A stretch of DNA of 64,000 bases from an uncultured Blautia sp. (GCA_934364795.1 CAKRMK010000003.1:1-64000); one strand, 5' to 3'. Shown: positions 8,043 to 17,438, counted from the first letter of the stretch. The notes: generated by a model not told the origin, from the sequence alone. Numbers and translations: made by a program.

Positions 8043-9140
8043 TTATTCCGGCTTGTCCAGCCTTGCGTAGCTTGTAGTTTTCCGCACGATGATCTTGGGC
8101 GTGTACTCAATATTATATACACTTGTGGGGCGTATTCCCTCACCGAAGCGGATTCCGGTATCAATTTTGCGAATTATGATATCACAGGCATCTCTGCCCT
8201 TTAAATCTACAAAATGATCAATGGTCGTAAGTGACACTCTCCTGATTCCAGAATAAAAAATATTGTCACAGCCAATCACAGAGACATCCTTGGGTACCCG
8301 GATTCTGGCATCCTGCAAAGCATCTACCGCTCCAATTGCCATCATATCGTTCTGACCTGCAATGGCAGTAAACCTTTTCTTGTCATCCAAAAGAGATCTG
8401 GTCAGAGCGTATCCCATGGAATATTCAGAATCTGTACGGGGATTGCGACGGTCAACAGATTCATCGGCCGCCTTGATGATCACATGTCCGGAAAGCCCGG
8501 CTTTTTCAAATTCCTGCACAAAACCGTCCACTCTCTTGGAACGCTGCCACTGGCGTCTGGTCAGCGGCGGAGTAATAAATGCCACATCCCTGTGTCCCAG
8601 CTCCAGAAGATGCTTGGCCATAAGGCGTCCCACCTCAGTATTGTCCTGATTGATGGCATCTACTGTGCTGATTTTTTCCTTATTGCTGATAATAACCAAC
8701 GGGATATCCCGGGCCATCTCTTCTACCTGACTGATGTAATCTGGATGAGGATTGCAGGCATAAATGATTCCCTGAGGTGCCATTGCCCGGATCATCCGCA
8801 GATATTTTTCTTCCAGCCTTGCATCACGCTGGGTATTACAGATAAATACTCCATAGCCCCGTTCATTTGCCACTGCTTCAATTCCCTGAAGCAGCAGCAC
8901 ATAATAGGGGCTTGTGATAGTAGGGCAAAATACAACGATAAGCTTTTCTTTTTTGCTCTCTTTTCTGTTTCTGCTGCCAGGAAGCCGGTACCCTAATTCC
9001 CGGGCGGCGTTTTCTACTTTCTCTATGGTTTCCCTGGAAAACGATACGTTATATTTATGATTCAGCACCATGGAAACCGTTGCCTGGGAAACCCCTGCTT
9101 TTTTGGCAACGTCAGACGATGTCACCTTTATTCTTGCCAC
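8043..9140 (-). CDS. LacI family transcriptional regulator
   Basis: 365 residues with an N-terminal LacI helix-turn-helix (VTSSDVAKKAGVSQATVSMVLN, about 6-27, split here as VTSSDVAKKAGV and SQATVSMVLN) followed by a hinge and a periplasmic-binding-protein-like sensor domain. Sensor landmarks include MAKHLLELGHRDVAFI, GQNDMMAIGAVDAL and SVIGCDN. It starts with GTG, preceded by AGGAGG. The gene is 19 bases downstream of recR, so it can be read from the dnaX-recR transcript. It lies just ahead of the transaldolase-transketolase operon, a plausible but unproven target. The effector is probably a sugar or sugar phosphate. Confidence 0.88.
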   Translation of the reverse strand: MARIKVTSSDVAKKAGVSQATVSMVLNHKYNVSFSRETIEKVENAARELGYRLPGSRNRKESKKEKLIVVFCPTITSPYYVLLLQGIEAVANERGYGVFICNTQRDARLEEKYLRMIRAMAPQGIIYACNPHPDYISQVEEMARDIPLVIISNKEKISTVDAINQDNTEVGRLMAKHLLELGHRDVAFITPPLTRRQWQRSKRVDGFVQEFEKAGLSGHVIIKAADESVDRRNPRTDSEYSMGYALTRSLLDDKKRFTAIAGQNDMMAIGAVDALQDARIRVPKDVSVIGCDNIFYSGIRRVSLTTIDHFVDLKGRDACDIIIRKIDTGIRFGEGIRPTSVYNIEYTPKIIVRKTTSYARLDKPE

Positions 9141-9159
9141 AAAAATCGCCCTCCTGCAC

Positions 9160-9756
9160 CTATAATTCTACACGGCCCTCCAGTGCGCGAAGTAACGTCA
9201 CCTCGTCAATGTATTCCAAATCGCCTCCTACAGGCACACCACTGGCAATTCTGCTTACTTTAATTCCGGTAGGCTTAATCAGTTTACTGATATACATGGC
9301 TGTGGTTTCGCCCTCCAGACTGGAGTTAGTGGCAATGATCACTTCTTTTACATCACCCTGAAGGCGCTGGATCAGCTCCTTCAGCTTGATATCATCCGGT
9401 CCGATTCCAAGCATTGGAGAAATCGCACCGTGAAGAACATGGTAAACGCCTTCAAACTTGCCGGTTTTTTCATAGGCAGCAAGATCTCTGGTGTTCTCAA
9501 CTACCATAATGGTGCTGTGATCACGCCTGGGATTGCTGCAGATGGGGCACATCTCTTTATCCGTAAGCGTGTAACAGCACTTACAGTACTGCACATTAGT
9601 CCTGGCATCTGTAATGGCATTTGTCAGCTGCTGCACCTGATCTTTGGGCATATTCATAATATGAAAGGCCAGACGCTGGGCTGATTTCGCCCCGATGCCC
9701 GGTAAATGGGACAGTTGTTCGATCAGTTTATTGATATGACTGCTGTAGTATTCCAT
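9160..9756 (-). CDS. recR: Recombination mediator protein RecR
   Basis: 198 residues, full-length RecR. It has the helix-hairpin-helix at the N-terminus ([16 protein letters not shown], 17-32), a C4 zinc site (C58, C61, C70, C73) and a Toprim domain (about 81-175, from [15 protein letters not shown]). RecR acts with RecO/RecF to load RecA on gapped DNA. Its ATG overlaps the ybaB stop by one base (TGATG), giving translational coupling in the classical dnaX-ybaB-recR order. Confidence 0.95.
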   Translation of the reverse strand: MEYYSSHINKLIEQLSHLPGIGAKSAQRLAFHIMNMPKDQVQQLTNAITDARTNVQYCKCCYTLTDKEMCPICSNPRRDHSTIMVVENTRDLAAYEKTGKFEGVYHVLHGAISPMLGIGPDDIKLKELIQRLQGDVKEVIIATNSSLEGETTAMYISKLIKPTGIKVSRIASGVPVGGDLEYIDEVTLLRALEGRVEL

Positions 9757-10112
9757 CAGAATGGAAGACCTCCACCCAGTCCACCAAGTCCGCCTGTAAG
9801 TTTGGACATTACTGCCTGATTTTCCTGCTCTACCTTGCGAAGTGCTTCGTTAGTTGCTGCAACAATAAGATCCTCAAGCATTTCAATATCATCCGGATCT
9901 ACTACTTCTTCTGCAAGCTTCACTTTGGTTACTTCTCTTTTACCGGAAATAGTAACTTCTACTGCACCGCCACCTGCTGCTGCAGTAAATTCCTTTTCTT
10001 CAAGAGCCTTCTGGTTTTCTTCCATCTGACGCTGCATTTTCTGCGCCTGTTTCATAAGATTATTCATGTTTCCCGGCATTCCCATGCCTGGAAAACCTCC
10101 TCGCTTTGCCAT
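9756..10112 (-). CDS. YbaB/EbfC family nucleoid-associated protein
   Basis: 118 residues when started at [14 protein letters not shown], the start supported by AAGGAGG eight bases upstream. A longer frame begins 57 bases earlier inside the dnaX end but has no ribosome site. The coiled [23 protein letters not shown] and the beta-rich [18 protein letters not shown] are typical of YbaB, a small dimeric DNA-binding protein. Its glycine-rich tail ([14 protein letters not shown]) is usual in Firmicutes. It sits 16 bases after dnaX and overlaps recR. Confidence 0.92.
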   Translation of the reverse strand: MAKRGGFPGMGMPGNMNNLMKQAQKMQRQMEENQKALEEKEFTAAAGGGAVEVTISGKREVTKVKLAEEVVDPDDIEMLEDLIVAATNEALRKVEQENQAVMSKLTGGLGGLGGGLPF

Positions 10113-10128
10113 AACAAAGACCTCCTTA

Positions 10129-11748
10129 TTATTCTTCAGGGTTATCAGGATCCTCTTCCACAACAACATCCATATGAATGTTCTCGCGGATTGCCTGATC
10201 CACAGTTACCTGTGCTAAATTAGTGTGGTTATGCTCTTTGGCAACCACCATTTTCAGCTCTACAGATTTACCTGTAGAAGCTGCGATAATACTTTTCAGC
10301 TCATTTTCTGCTTCTGGATTATCCACATAGGTTTTTCCCAGGAAATCCTGAAATTCAACATAAAGAACAGGATCTCCCGTCTCTCCATTGTACTTCGGAA
10401 TTGCCTTTTGAAGCATTTGTTTAAAAATGCCACTGGTCTGACCTACAATTACCCTCCAGCTGGCAACAATCTTCTGCAGATCCTCCGGGGCTGCTTTCAC
10501 CGGTTTGGCAGGTGCCTGGGTTTCTTCTGTTCCTGTCTGTCCTGTACGGACATTTCTGGCATCTGCTGATGAAACAAACACCTGCTGCACAGGTCTTTCA
10601 TCCATACGCTGTTCCAGAACACGCAGACGGTCAAGAACAGAATCAAGATTGGTCTCCATGGCCGGACGGCACAGCTTGATCAAAGCAATTTCTACAAGTA
10701 CACGCTTCTGTGTAGAATAGCGGATCTGGCTGGACAGATCTGAAAAAATACGGATGTAGCGCATTAAAGTTTCTACATCCACCATTTCACTTTCTTCCTG
10801 TAAAAGCTTCAGATTCTCTGATGATACATCGATTGCTTCCTCTGGATTCTCTGAAGTTTTTACCAGAAGCAGATTACGCATGTACCAGGTAAAATCACCT
10901 ACAAACTGTCCCAGCTCCCTGCCTCCTATAATCAGCTCCTCCAAAGTACGGATAGCTGCTGTAACATTGCCCTGAAGCACCTGACGCAAAAGCTTGCTGA
11001 ATACTTCCGTATCTACAGCTCCCAGAACTTCCAGCACTTTATCATAGGTCAGAGTCTGTCCCAGATAAAAAGCAATACACTGATCCAGAAGACTCAATGC
11101 GTCTCGCATGGAACCGTCTCCGGCTTTTGCCACATAACGGACAGCCTTCTCCTCGGCATCTACCTTCTCAATTTTCAGCAGTTCATCCAGCCTTGCCGCA
11201 ATGGTATCAATGGAAATACGGTGGAAATCATATCTCTGGCACCTGGACAAAATGGTAATAGGGATCTTGTGCGCCTCTGTAGTTGCAAGAATGAAGATAA
11301 CATAAGACGGAGGTTCCTCCAGTGTTTTCAGAAGAGCATTAAACGCTCCTGTAGAAAGCATGTGAACCTCGTCAATAATGTATACCTTATAGTTTCCTTC
11401 AGTAGGGCGGTACGCCACCTCCTCACGGATCTCACGGATGTTGTCAACGCCATTATTGGACGCTGCATCGATTTCAATCACGTTCATGGAGGTACCGGCC
11501 TGTATCGCCCTGCACATCTCACATTCGCCACAGGGGCTTCCATTCACCGGATGCTGGCAGTTTACTGCTTTTGCCAGTATTTTTGCAACGGTCGTCTTAC
11601 CGGTTCCTCTGGTGCCGCAAAACAGATAAGCGTGGCCAATACGGTTCGCTTTGATCTGATTGGTCAGGGTTGTCACAATGTGATCCTGCCCCTTGACATC
11701 ATCAAAATTATCCGGTCTGAACTTCCGGTATAGAGCAGTATAGCTCAT
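10129..11748 (-). CDS. dnaX: DNA polymerase III subunit gamma/tau
   Basis: 539 residues. The AAA+ clamp-loader part carries Walker [10 protein letters not shown] (45-53), four zinc cysteines (C64, C73, C76, C79), the DEVH box (126-129) and the sensor/arginine-finger SRC (168-170). The C-terminal tau-like part is shorter and less conserved. The ribosome site AAAGGAG precedes the ATG. The gene starts 34 bases after pfk with no terminator seen, so it is probably co-transcribed from the pfk promoter, an addition to the usual SRP RNA-dnaX arrangement. No slippery frameshift run for a gamma product was noticed. Confidence 0.94.
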   Translation of the reverse strand: MSYTALYRKFRPDNFDDVKGQDHIVTTLTNQIKANRIGHAYLFCGTRGTGKTTVAKILAKAVNCQHPVNGSPCGECEMCRAIQAGTSMNVIEIDAASNNGVDNIREIREEVAYRPTEGNYKVYIIDEVHMLSTGAFNALLKTLEEPPSYVIFILATTEAHKIPITILSRCQRYDFHRISIDTIAARLDELLKIEKVDAEEKAVRYVAKAGDGSMRDALSLLDQCIAFYLGQTLTYDKVLEVLGAVDTEVFSKLLRQVLQGNVTAAIRTLEELIIGGRELGQFVGDFTWYMRNLLLVKTSENPEEAIDVSSENLKLLQEESEMVDVETLMRYIRIFSDLSSQIRYSTQKRVLVEIALIKLCRPAMETNLDSVLDRLRVLEQRMDERPVQQVFVSSADARNVRTGQTGTEETQAPAKPVKAAPEDLQKIVASWRVIVGQTSGIFKQMLQKAIPKYNGETGDPVLYVEFQDFLGKTYVDNPEAENELKSIIAASTGKSVELKMVVAKEHNHTNLAQVTVDQAIRENIHMDVVVEEDPDNPEE

Positions 11749-11782
11749 TTATGGAAAACTCCTTTCTAAGATGGAGACAGAA

Positions 11783-12865
11783 TCAGTCGCCGAAGCTGAT
11801 ACCGATCTGTTTGGCTGCCTTGACAGTCTGATCTTTCGGAGAAACCATTTTCAGCTTGCCGGCACACTCTTCAAGAGGAACTCTCTTGATCTTGCCATTC
11901 ACAACGCCGATCATGATGCCATATTCTCCGTCGAGGATTGCTTCTGCAGCACCTGCTCCAATTCTTGTGGAAAGCACACGGTCGTATGCACATGGTGCGC
12001 CTCCACGCTGGGTGTGTCCCGGAACTGTGATTCTGACTTCAGAACCAAGCTCCTGAGTAATTTTATCAGCAATTTCGTAAGATACGGACGGGTACTTCTT
12101 CGCACGGTCTTCCAGTTTTTTCTTATAATCTTTCTTGGAAAGCAATGCATCTTCCTTGGAAATAGCACCTTCTGCTACTGCAAGAATGGTAAAGCGCTTG
12201 CCTGCTTTGGAACGCTTCTGGATAGCAGCCACTACTTTCTTGATATCGTATGGAATCTCCGGAATCAGGATAATATCTGCTCCACCTGCGATTCCTGCAT
12301 GTAAGGTAAGGCTTCCTACCTTATGTCCCATAACTTCTACGATAAATACACGGCCATGGGAAGCTGCAGTGGTATGAATGCAGTCGATTGCATTAGTAGC
12401 AATATTGACAGCGCTCTGGAATCCAAAAGTCATATCAGTTCCCCAGATATCGTTGTCAATGGTCTTCGGCAGATGGATGATATTCAGACCTTCTTCTCTT
12501 AAAAGATTGGCAGTTTTCTGAGTACCATTACCGCCAAGGATAACCAGGCAGTCCAGACAGAGCTTGTAGTAAGTCTGCTTCATGGCTTCAACTTTATCTA
12601 ATCCCTTCTCATCCGGTACACGCATAAGCTTGAACGGCTGTCTGGATGTACCCAGGATCGTTCCTCCCTGTGTCAGGATTCCGGAAAAATCCTTAGATGT
12701 CAGCATGCGGTATTTGCCATAGATAAGTCCCTTATATCCATCGTCAAAACCGTAAACCTCCAGATCATCGATGCTGTTGGTAAGCCCTTTTACAACTCCT
12801 CGCATGGTGGCATTCAGGGCCTGGCAGTCACCGCCGCTTGTTAATAAGCCGATTCTTTTAATCAT
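11783..12865 (-). CDS. pfkA: 6-phosphofructokinase with mixed ATP/PPi signature
   Basis: 360 residues when started at MIKRIGLLTSGGD, preceded by GGAGGG. A longer frame reaches 12955 but lacks a ribosome site. It phosphorylates fructose 6-phosphate in glycolysis. Two diagnostic positions disagree: GGNGT (111-115) keeps the glycine linked to ATP use, while PKTIDND (133-139) has the lysine that marks pyrophosphate-dependent enzymes (ATP types read PGTIDND). This mix is known from a separate PFK clade in which ATP use has been reported, so the donor cannot be read off directly. It heads the pfk-dnaX-ybaB-recR-lacI run. Confidence 0.88.
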   Translation of the reverse strand: MIKRIGLLTSGGDCQALNATMRGVVKGLTNSIDDLEVYGFDDGYKGLIYGKYRMLTSKDFSGILTQGGTILGTSRQPFKLMRVPDEKGLDKVEAMKQTYYKLCLDCLVILGGNGTQKTANLLREEGLNIIHLPKTIDNDIWGTDMTFGFQSAVNIATNAIDCIHTTAASHGRVFIVEVMGHKVGSLTLHAGIAGGADIILIPEIPYDIKKVVAAIQKRSKAGKRFTILAVAEGAISKEDALLSKKDYKKKLEDRAKKYPSVSYEIADKITQELGSEVRITVPGHTQRGGAPCAYDRVLSTRIGAGAAEAILDGEYGIMIGVVNGKIKRVPLEECAGKLKMVSPKDQTVKAAKQIGISFGD

Positions 12866-12974
12866 AGTACCCTCCATTTCTGTGTTCTGGCAAATGAAAT
12901 CCATCAAAATCAGATATGGATTCCATGTGGTCCTCTTGAACCGTATTGCACACACCTTTTAATGCTTGAATTTA

Positions 12975-13003
12975 ATTATATAATATTTCACAGTTTCACA
13001 CAA
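12975..13003 (-). promoter_or_regulatory. Promoter of pfk and downstream dnaX genes
   Basis: Minus strand: -35 TTGTGT (13003-12998), a 17-base spacer and -10 TATAAT (12980-12975). It is divergent from the SRP RNA promoter about 100 bp away. Confidence 0.65.
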
Positions 13004-13099
13004 CAAGGAATTTGAAAACCCTGCCCGCACTGGCTCCTGTTTGAAAACACAGTAACATATTTTTGTTCATATTTGTAAATATTATCTGGAAACAGCATC

Positions 13100-13128
13100 T
13101 TGACAAAATCCAGTAATTCCTTTATAAT
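13100..13128 (+). promoter_or_regulatory. Promoter of the SRP RNA gene
   Basis: A consensus promoter: -35 TTGACA (13100-13105), 17-base spacer, -10 TATAAT (13123-13128), with the predicted start at about 13135. Confidence 0.88.
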
Positions 13129-13134
13129 TAAATT

Positions 13135-13396
13135 CCGCGCAGCCGGGGAGATAGCGGTGCCCTGTACCTGCAATCCGCTACAGCAGGGGTGATGCCAATC
13201 TGAGGCTTGTATCTTGTGGAGCTGCCCTTTATAAGTGGCGTTGACGTTTGGGTCTTACGCAACAGGACTCTATGAACCGTGTCAGGACAGGAATGTAGCA
13301 GCACTAAGTAGAATCTCCTGTGTGCCGTGAGGGTGCCTGGGCTGAGTTAACTGTAGAGGTAACGTCTGTGAGACCATTCCGAGGTGCGGCGCGCGT
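13135..13396 (+). ncRNA. ffs: Signal recognition particle RNA, large Bacillus/Clostridium type
   Basis: About 262 nt. Domain IV, the Ffh-binding hairpin, is clear at GTCAGGACAGGAATGTAGC (13280-13300 region) followed by AGCACTAAG. The 5' end CCGCGCAGCCGGGGAGATAG and the 3' end TGCGGCGCGCG can pair, as in the long SRP RNAs with an Alu domain in Bacillus and Clostridia. The gene has a consensus promoter and an intrinsic terminator. It lies between tadA/yqeY and the dnaX cluster, the same neighbourhood as scr in Bacillus subtilis. The exact ends are estimated from promoter spacing and pairing. Confidence 0.92.
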
Positions 13397-13411
13397 AATA
13401 AGAAATTTATG

Positions 13412-13439
13412 GAACGTCTGATAAGGACGTTCTTTTTTT
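13412..13439 (+). terminator. Terminator of the SRP RNA gene
   Basis: GAACGTC (13412-13418) pairs with GACGTTC (13426-13432), followed by seven T. Confidence 0.9.
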
Positions 13440-13469
13440 GTTTTCATACAAGAAAGAATCCTGCCCTGT

Positions 13470-13522
13470 AGGACTTTTTATATACCAGAAGATTCCAATA
13501 GAATTTCCTGGTACGTAAAAAA
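13470..13522. repeat. Intergenic stem-loop repeat, copy 1
   Basis: A hairpin opening with GGACTTTTTATATACCAG and closing with CTGGTACGTAAAAA, with GATTC/GAATT in the inner stem. The same design, with paired base changes, occurs at 22675-22730. Confidence 0.6.
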
Positions 13523-13564
13523 GCACATACTATCAAAGAGCTTCTTCTCTCATATAGTATGCGC
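13514..13564 (-). terminator. Terminator of the YqeY gene
   Basis: On the minus strand, GCGCATACTAT (13564-13554) pairs with ATAGTATGTGC (13533-13523), enclosing an AGAG/CTCT inner stem, followed by TTTTTTACG. Confidence 0.75.
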
Positions 13565-13622
13565 TTCATTTTTATTTTCTAAAACCAATTCCTGTTCTCG
13601 CTTCACTTCTCTGTAAAATAAA

Positions 13623-14060
13623 TTATTTACACAGTTCAGCAACCACCTGATTAATTACTTTGCCATCAGCTTTCCCTTTCAGCTCTGGCATAATCGTTTT
13701 CATAATCTGGCCTTTGTTGCCGGAAGCAATCAGCTCTGCATGCTTCTCCTGCAGATATGCCTTGATCTCGGAAGCATCCATCAGCTTCGGTGCATATTTG
13801 GCGATTACATCATATCTTGCCTGGTACTCATCCTTCAGATCCTGTCTGGATTCCGGGCAGGTATCAATCTGCTCTTTTACAGATTTCAGCTCTTTTAAAA
13901 TTACGCGGTCAACCAGCTCACTGCTGATATCATCGCGGCATCCTTCATCAATTGCAACCTTCTTCACTGCGGAAATCAGAGAAGAAACTGCATCCTTAGT
14001 TACTTTATCCTTTGCCTTCATGGCAGCAACCATGTCTTTTCTTAATGCTTCAAGTTCCAT
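13623..14060 (-). CDS. GatB/YqeY domain-containing protein
   Basis: 145 residues of the YqeY family, which is related to the tail of the tRNA amidotransferase subunit GatB. Its free-standing role is not established. Typical stretches are the N-terminal DMVAAMKAKDKVTKDAVSSL and the C-terminal GQIMKTIMPELKGKADG with KVINQVVAELCK. The ATG follows an AGGAGG-like site. It lies downstream of tadA on the same strand and ends in a clear terminator. Confidence 0.88.
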   Translation of the reverse strand: MELEALRKDMVAAMKAKDKVTKDAVSSLISAVKKVAIDEGCRDDISSELVDRVILKELKSVKEQIDTCPESRQDLKDEYQARYDVIAKYAPKLMDASEIKAYLQEKHAELIASGNKGQIMKTIMPELKGKADGKVINQVVAELCK

Positions 14061-14131
14061 TGTTTTTTCCTCCTGTCTTATTGCCGGAATTCCAATTTTC
14101 CGGTATTTTCACTTTGTTTTTTATCATACCA

Positions 14132-14641
14132 CTATTTTTCTGAATTTCCAACCTGTTCCGCCAGAGATTTTTTCAGCATTTTTTTCTTTTCCCGCAGTTC
14201 TTTGAAAAAGTCCGATAACATGGACGAGCATTCTTCCTGTAAAACGCCACGGATTACTTCCACTTTGTGATTAAATCCATCCATTTCCAGAAGATTCAGC
14301 ACAGAACCGGCGCATCCCGCTTTTGGATTCATACTTCCAATCACAACACGGTCAATTCTGGATTGCATAAGTGCTCCGGCACACATCTGGCAGGGCTCCA
14401 GTGTGACATACATGGTACAGCCCTCCAGCCGCCAGTCTCCCAGTTTTTTGCTGGCTTTTTTGATTGCATTTAATTCAGCATGGGAAAGGGTATTTTTGTC
14501 TGTATTTCTCCGGTTATAACCTCTTGCTATGATCTGTCCGTCACAGACGATCACGCAGCCAATTGGTACTTCCTCCAGGGCTCTGGCTTTTTTCGCCTGT
14601 CGAATGGCTTCTTTCATGTAACGTTCCTGTTCTGTAAGCAT
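14132..14641 (-). CDS. tadA: tRNA-specific adenosine deaminase TadA
   Basis: 169 residues from MLTEQERYMKEAIRQA, preceded by GGGAGA. An upstream extension to 14773 has no ribosome site and runs into the MATE gene. The zinc deaminase motifs are present: SHAELNAI (His and catalytic Glu) and EPCQMCAGA (two zinc cysteines). TadA converts adenosine 34 of tRNA-Arg(ACG) to inosine and is essential in most bacteria. The tail after VLNLLEMDGFNHKVEV is a little longer than the core family and Lys-rich. The neighbouring SRP RNA and dnaX reproduce the Bacillus gene order. Confidence 0.93.
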   Translation of the reverse strand: MLTEQERYMKEAIRQAKKARALEEVPIGCVIVCDGQIIARGYNRRNTDKNTLSHAELNAIKKASKKLGDWRLEGCTMYVTLEPCQMCAGALMQSRIDRVVIGSMNPKAGCAGSVLNLLEMDGFNHKVEVIRGVLQEECSSMLSDFFKELREKKKMLKKSLAEQVGNSEK

Positions 14642-14678
14642 AAAATTTCTCCCGTTATACTGCAAGGTAATCCTTGAT

Positions 14679-16040
14679 TTACACCTGCTTTTTGCAATTT
14701 TCACCGTAGTATAGATTCCGCATTTTTCTCCAGTAATACACCACTCCCACAAGGTCTGCCAGTGCCCATCCAATTGGCACAGACACCCAGATTCCGGTTA
14801 CGCCCACCGCTGGAATTGCAGATAAAGTGTATGCCAGCACCACTCTTGTTCCAAGAGAAAGAATAGTAAGAACCACCGACATTCCCGGCATTTTCACTGC
14901 ACGGTAATATCCGTACAGAAGGAAAAGAAGTCCAATTCCAAAATAAAAAGCTCCTTCAATTCTCAGATAGCCTACTCCGATAGAAATGATCTCTGTTTCA
15001 GATGCTTTCACAAAAATCCCCATAAGAGGAGCCGCAAATACACATACAGCTGCGCTGATTATCAGGCAGAAAGCAAAGGCTGCAAGAACTGCGCTTTTAA
15101 TTCCCTGGGAAATTCTCTTTTGTTTTCCGGCGCCATAATTTTGTGCTATAAAAGTAGAAAAAGCATTTCCAAAATCCTGTACCGGCATATAGGCAAAGGA
15201 ATCTATTTTTACTGCTGCTGCAAATGCAGCCATAACTGCTGTTCCAAAGCTGTTTACCCTTCCCTGGACCATAAGGATCCCGAAATTCATAATAGACTGC
15301 TGTAAACAGGTAAGAAAAGAAAGCTGTGCGATTTCTCCCAGAACCTTTTTGTCAAAATAAAGCTCTTCCCTGGAAATACGAAATTCAGGGAAAAACACCA
15401 ACGTATAAATTGTAATTCCAATTCCGGATACAAACTGTGCAAGCACGGTAGCTCCTGCCGCACCAGCCACTCCCCAACCAAAGCCCAGAACAAAGAGCAG
15501 ATCCAGTCCAATATTCAAGACTGTAGATATGGCAAGAAAAATAAGGGGAACCACAGAATTTCCTACAGCACGTAAAAGTGCTGCAAAATAGTTATATAAA
15601 AATGTGGCACTGATTCCTGCAAATATGATCAGCAGGTATGTCCGCATATACGGAACCACTTCTGCCGGAACCTGAAGGACTTTCAAAATCAGTGGCAGGC
15701 AGATGTATACCAAAACATTGATCACTACAGTCATTGCAGCAATCAGACCAAAAGAATGTAAAATTCCTTCTTTTAATTTTTTTTGATCTTTTTGCCCAAA
15801 GCGTATGGAAAATACTGCGCCGCTTCCCATACACATTCCAATCAATATGGAAGTCAGAAAGGTCATAAGCGTATAAGAAGATCCCACCGCTGCAAGGGCA
15901 TTTGCTCCCAAATACCGTCCCACAATCAGAGTATCGGCAATGTTATAGCATTGCTGCAAAAGATTTCCCGCCATCAAAGGAAGCGCAAATAACAGCAGAT
16001 TTCCTGTAATGCTGCCTTTGGTTAGGTCACGTTGTTTCAT
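14679..16040 (-). CDS. MATE family efflux transporter
   Basis: 453 residues from MKQRDLTKGS, with GAGG eight bases upstream. Two earlier in-frame ATGs fit worse. Twelve membrane segments can be placed, and the family pattern appears in the N-terminal half (LPLMAGNLLQQCYNIADTLIVGR) and repeats in the C-terminal half (PVQDFGNAFSTFIAQNYGAGK); each is quoted here only as a landmark. MATE proteins export drugs or metabolites using Na+ or H+ gradients; the substrate cannot be told. A consensus promoter is just upstream and tadA follows 37 bases after the stop, so they may be co-transcribed. Confidence 0.88.
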   Translation of the reverse strand: MKQRDLTKGSITGNLLLFALPLMAGNLLQQCYNIADTLIVGRYLGANALAAVGSSYTLMTFLTSILIGMCMGSGAVFSIRFGQKDQKKLKEGILHSFGLIAAMTVVINVLVYICLPLILKVLQVPAEVVPYMRTYLLIIFAGISATFLYNYFAALLRAVGNSVVPLIFLAISTVLNIGLDLLFVLGFGWGVAGAAGATVLAQFVSGIGITIYTLVFFPEFRISREELYFDKKVLGEIAQLSFLTCLQQSIMNFGILMVQGRVNSFGTAVMAAFAAAVKIDSFAYMPVQDFGNAFSTFIAQNYGAGKQKRISQGIKSAVLAAFAFCLIISAAVCVFAAPLMGIFVKASETEIISIGVGYLRIEGAFYFGIGLLFLLYGYYRAVKMPGMSVVLTILSLGTRVVLAYTLSAIPAVGVTGIWVSVPIGWALADLVGVVYYWRKMRNLYYGENCKKQV

Positions 16041-16114
16041 TTTCATTTCCTCATCTGTAATATATTTTGTCGCTGCAGATGTCTTCATCTGCCTTGCACT
16101 GCGAAAACAGTTTT

Positions 16115-16143
16115 ATTATAGGCAGTTCCTGTGAAGATGTCAA
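16115..16143 (-). promoter_or_regulatory. Promoter of the MATE gene (and perhaps tadA)
   Basis: Minus strand: -35 TTGACA (16143-16138), a 17-base spacer and -10 TATAAT (16120-16115). It lies between the stop of the Glu/Arg repeat protein and the MATE start. Confidence 0.82.
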
Positions 16144-16157
16144 TTTCGGTGATATTT

Positions 16158-17438
16158 TTACATTCCTGTTCCCGTACACAAAGGCGGATCAATAGCACGG
16201 TACCAGTAGCCGCCTCTGCCTTTTGACACTTTAATCTGTGGACTTTCTTTAAAGCAGGAAAAGCCAAACATCCCAGCCATAAACTGTTCCTGCTGGTCAT
16301 AACAGCCGGGAACTCCCAGTATATATCTGCCATTTCCCCGCCGGCACAAAAGCAGGTGTCCAAAATGATAGTAACCGTATTGCAGGAAACGGTTATTTCG
16401 CAAAGAGCATTGTCTCCTTGGAAAATATACCAGATCCTGTGGATGGATTTTCCAGCATTGCATGTCACAGTCGTCAAATGGGCAAAATTCCTGGCCAAAT
16501 GGGAGGGTGATTTTCTCAGTATTTTTAGTTTTGGTATTTTGGGAAGCAACAGATTGAATATGGATATTTTCGTCTTTTAAGTTTATATCAGCCTGTTTAT
16601 TTATGGATTCTTTATTCTCTGATTCTTCTTTTTCTAATGCTTCATCCACTTTCCAGTCAGTCTCCATTCTTTCTCGATCTGTTTCTTCTGACTCTACCAC
16701 TTCTCGTTCTGTTTCTTCAGCCTCTCCCCTTTCGTTCTCTGTTTCTTTAGCATCAGCCCTTTCTCGCTCTATTTCTTTAGCCTCTCCCCTTTCGCTCTCT
16801 GTTTCTTTAGCATCAGTTCTTTCACGTTCTGATTCTTTAGCATTTTCCTCTTCTCGCTCTATTTCTTTAATCTCTCCCTTTTCTCCTTCTGTCTCTTCAG
16901 ACCTTTCCCTTTCACGCTTTATCTCTTCCCCCTCGGTTTCTTCAAATTGTTTTTTCTCTGCTGCCGGTACTGTTTTCATTTCCTTAAAATTCTCTGGTCT
17001 GATTGCCTGATCATCCCATTCCGTTCCCAGAAAGGCTCCTGATTCCGTTAATAAAATCATACCTCCCATTTTTTCAAGAGGAATTCCTGATTCACCTACG
17101 CTAAGTGCATTTGTCTCTATCAGACACTCAATTCCATCTTTTATCGTTTTGCAACTTCCCATTAAAATTCCATTTAGCAGCCCCTCTTTTCTCCAAAATC
17201 CATAAACTTTACACTGTTCTTCTGCTGCCATTCCTTTTATCTGAAGATGGATTTCCGCTGTACAGATACCATTTTTCACTTCCACTTTCATAAAACCACA
17301 ATTATTCGCTTTTCTGCCCTTCTGGTATTCATACACATATGCTATAAAACGTCGATATCCAGCCAAATGACATCCTCCCGTCCTATGAAATTTCCTATCA
17401 TTCATTAATGTATATGAAATCCGAAACTTTTCATTCAT
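16158..17438 (-). CDS. Hypothetical protein with a Glu/Arg 10-residue repeat helix between two domains
   Basis: 426 residues. The N-terminal domain (about 1-150) is beta-rich and begins with YTLMNDRKFHRTGG-like sequence; the C-terminal 110 residues are rich in Cys, Tyr and Trp (CPFDDCDMQCWKIHPQDL, then GYYHFGHLLLCRRGNG). I believe similar two-domain proteins in Lachnospiraceae are filed as DUF6128, but this is from memory. Between them lies a charged helix with six or more ten-residue repeats (AKESERERTD, AKETESERGE, AKEIERERAD, AKETENERGE), likely a stable single alpha-helix acting as a rigid spacer. No signal peptide is seen. Function unknown. Confidence 0.65.
   Translation of the reverse strand: MNEKFRISYTLMNDRKFHRTGGCHLAGYRRFIAYVYEYQKGRKANNCGFMKVEVKNGICTAEIHLQIKGMAAEEQCKVYGFWRKEGLLNGILMGSCKTIKDGIECLIETNALSVGESGIPLEKMGGMILLTESGAFLGTEWDDQAIRPENFKEMKTVPAAEKKQFEETEGEEIKRERERSEETEGEKGEIKEIEREEENAKESERERTDAKETESERGEAKEIERERADAKETENERGEAEETEREVVESEETDRERMETDWKVDEALEKEESENKESINKQADINLKDENIHIQSVASQNTKTKNTEKITLPFGQEFCPFDDCDMQCWKIHPQDLVYFPRRQCSLRNNRFLQYGYYHFGHLLLCRRGNGRYILGVPGCYDQQEQFMAGMFGFSCFKESPQIKVSKGRGGYWYRAIDPPLCTGTGM

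Noticed and set aside
16085..16549. A 154-codon minus-strand frame overlapping the end of the Glu/Arg repeat gene
   Set aside because: Out-of-frame shadow of the longer gene, without a ribosome site.
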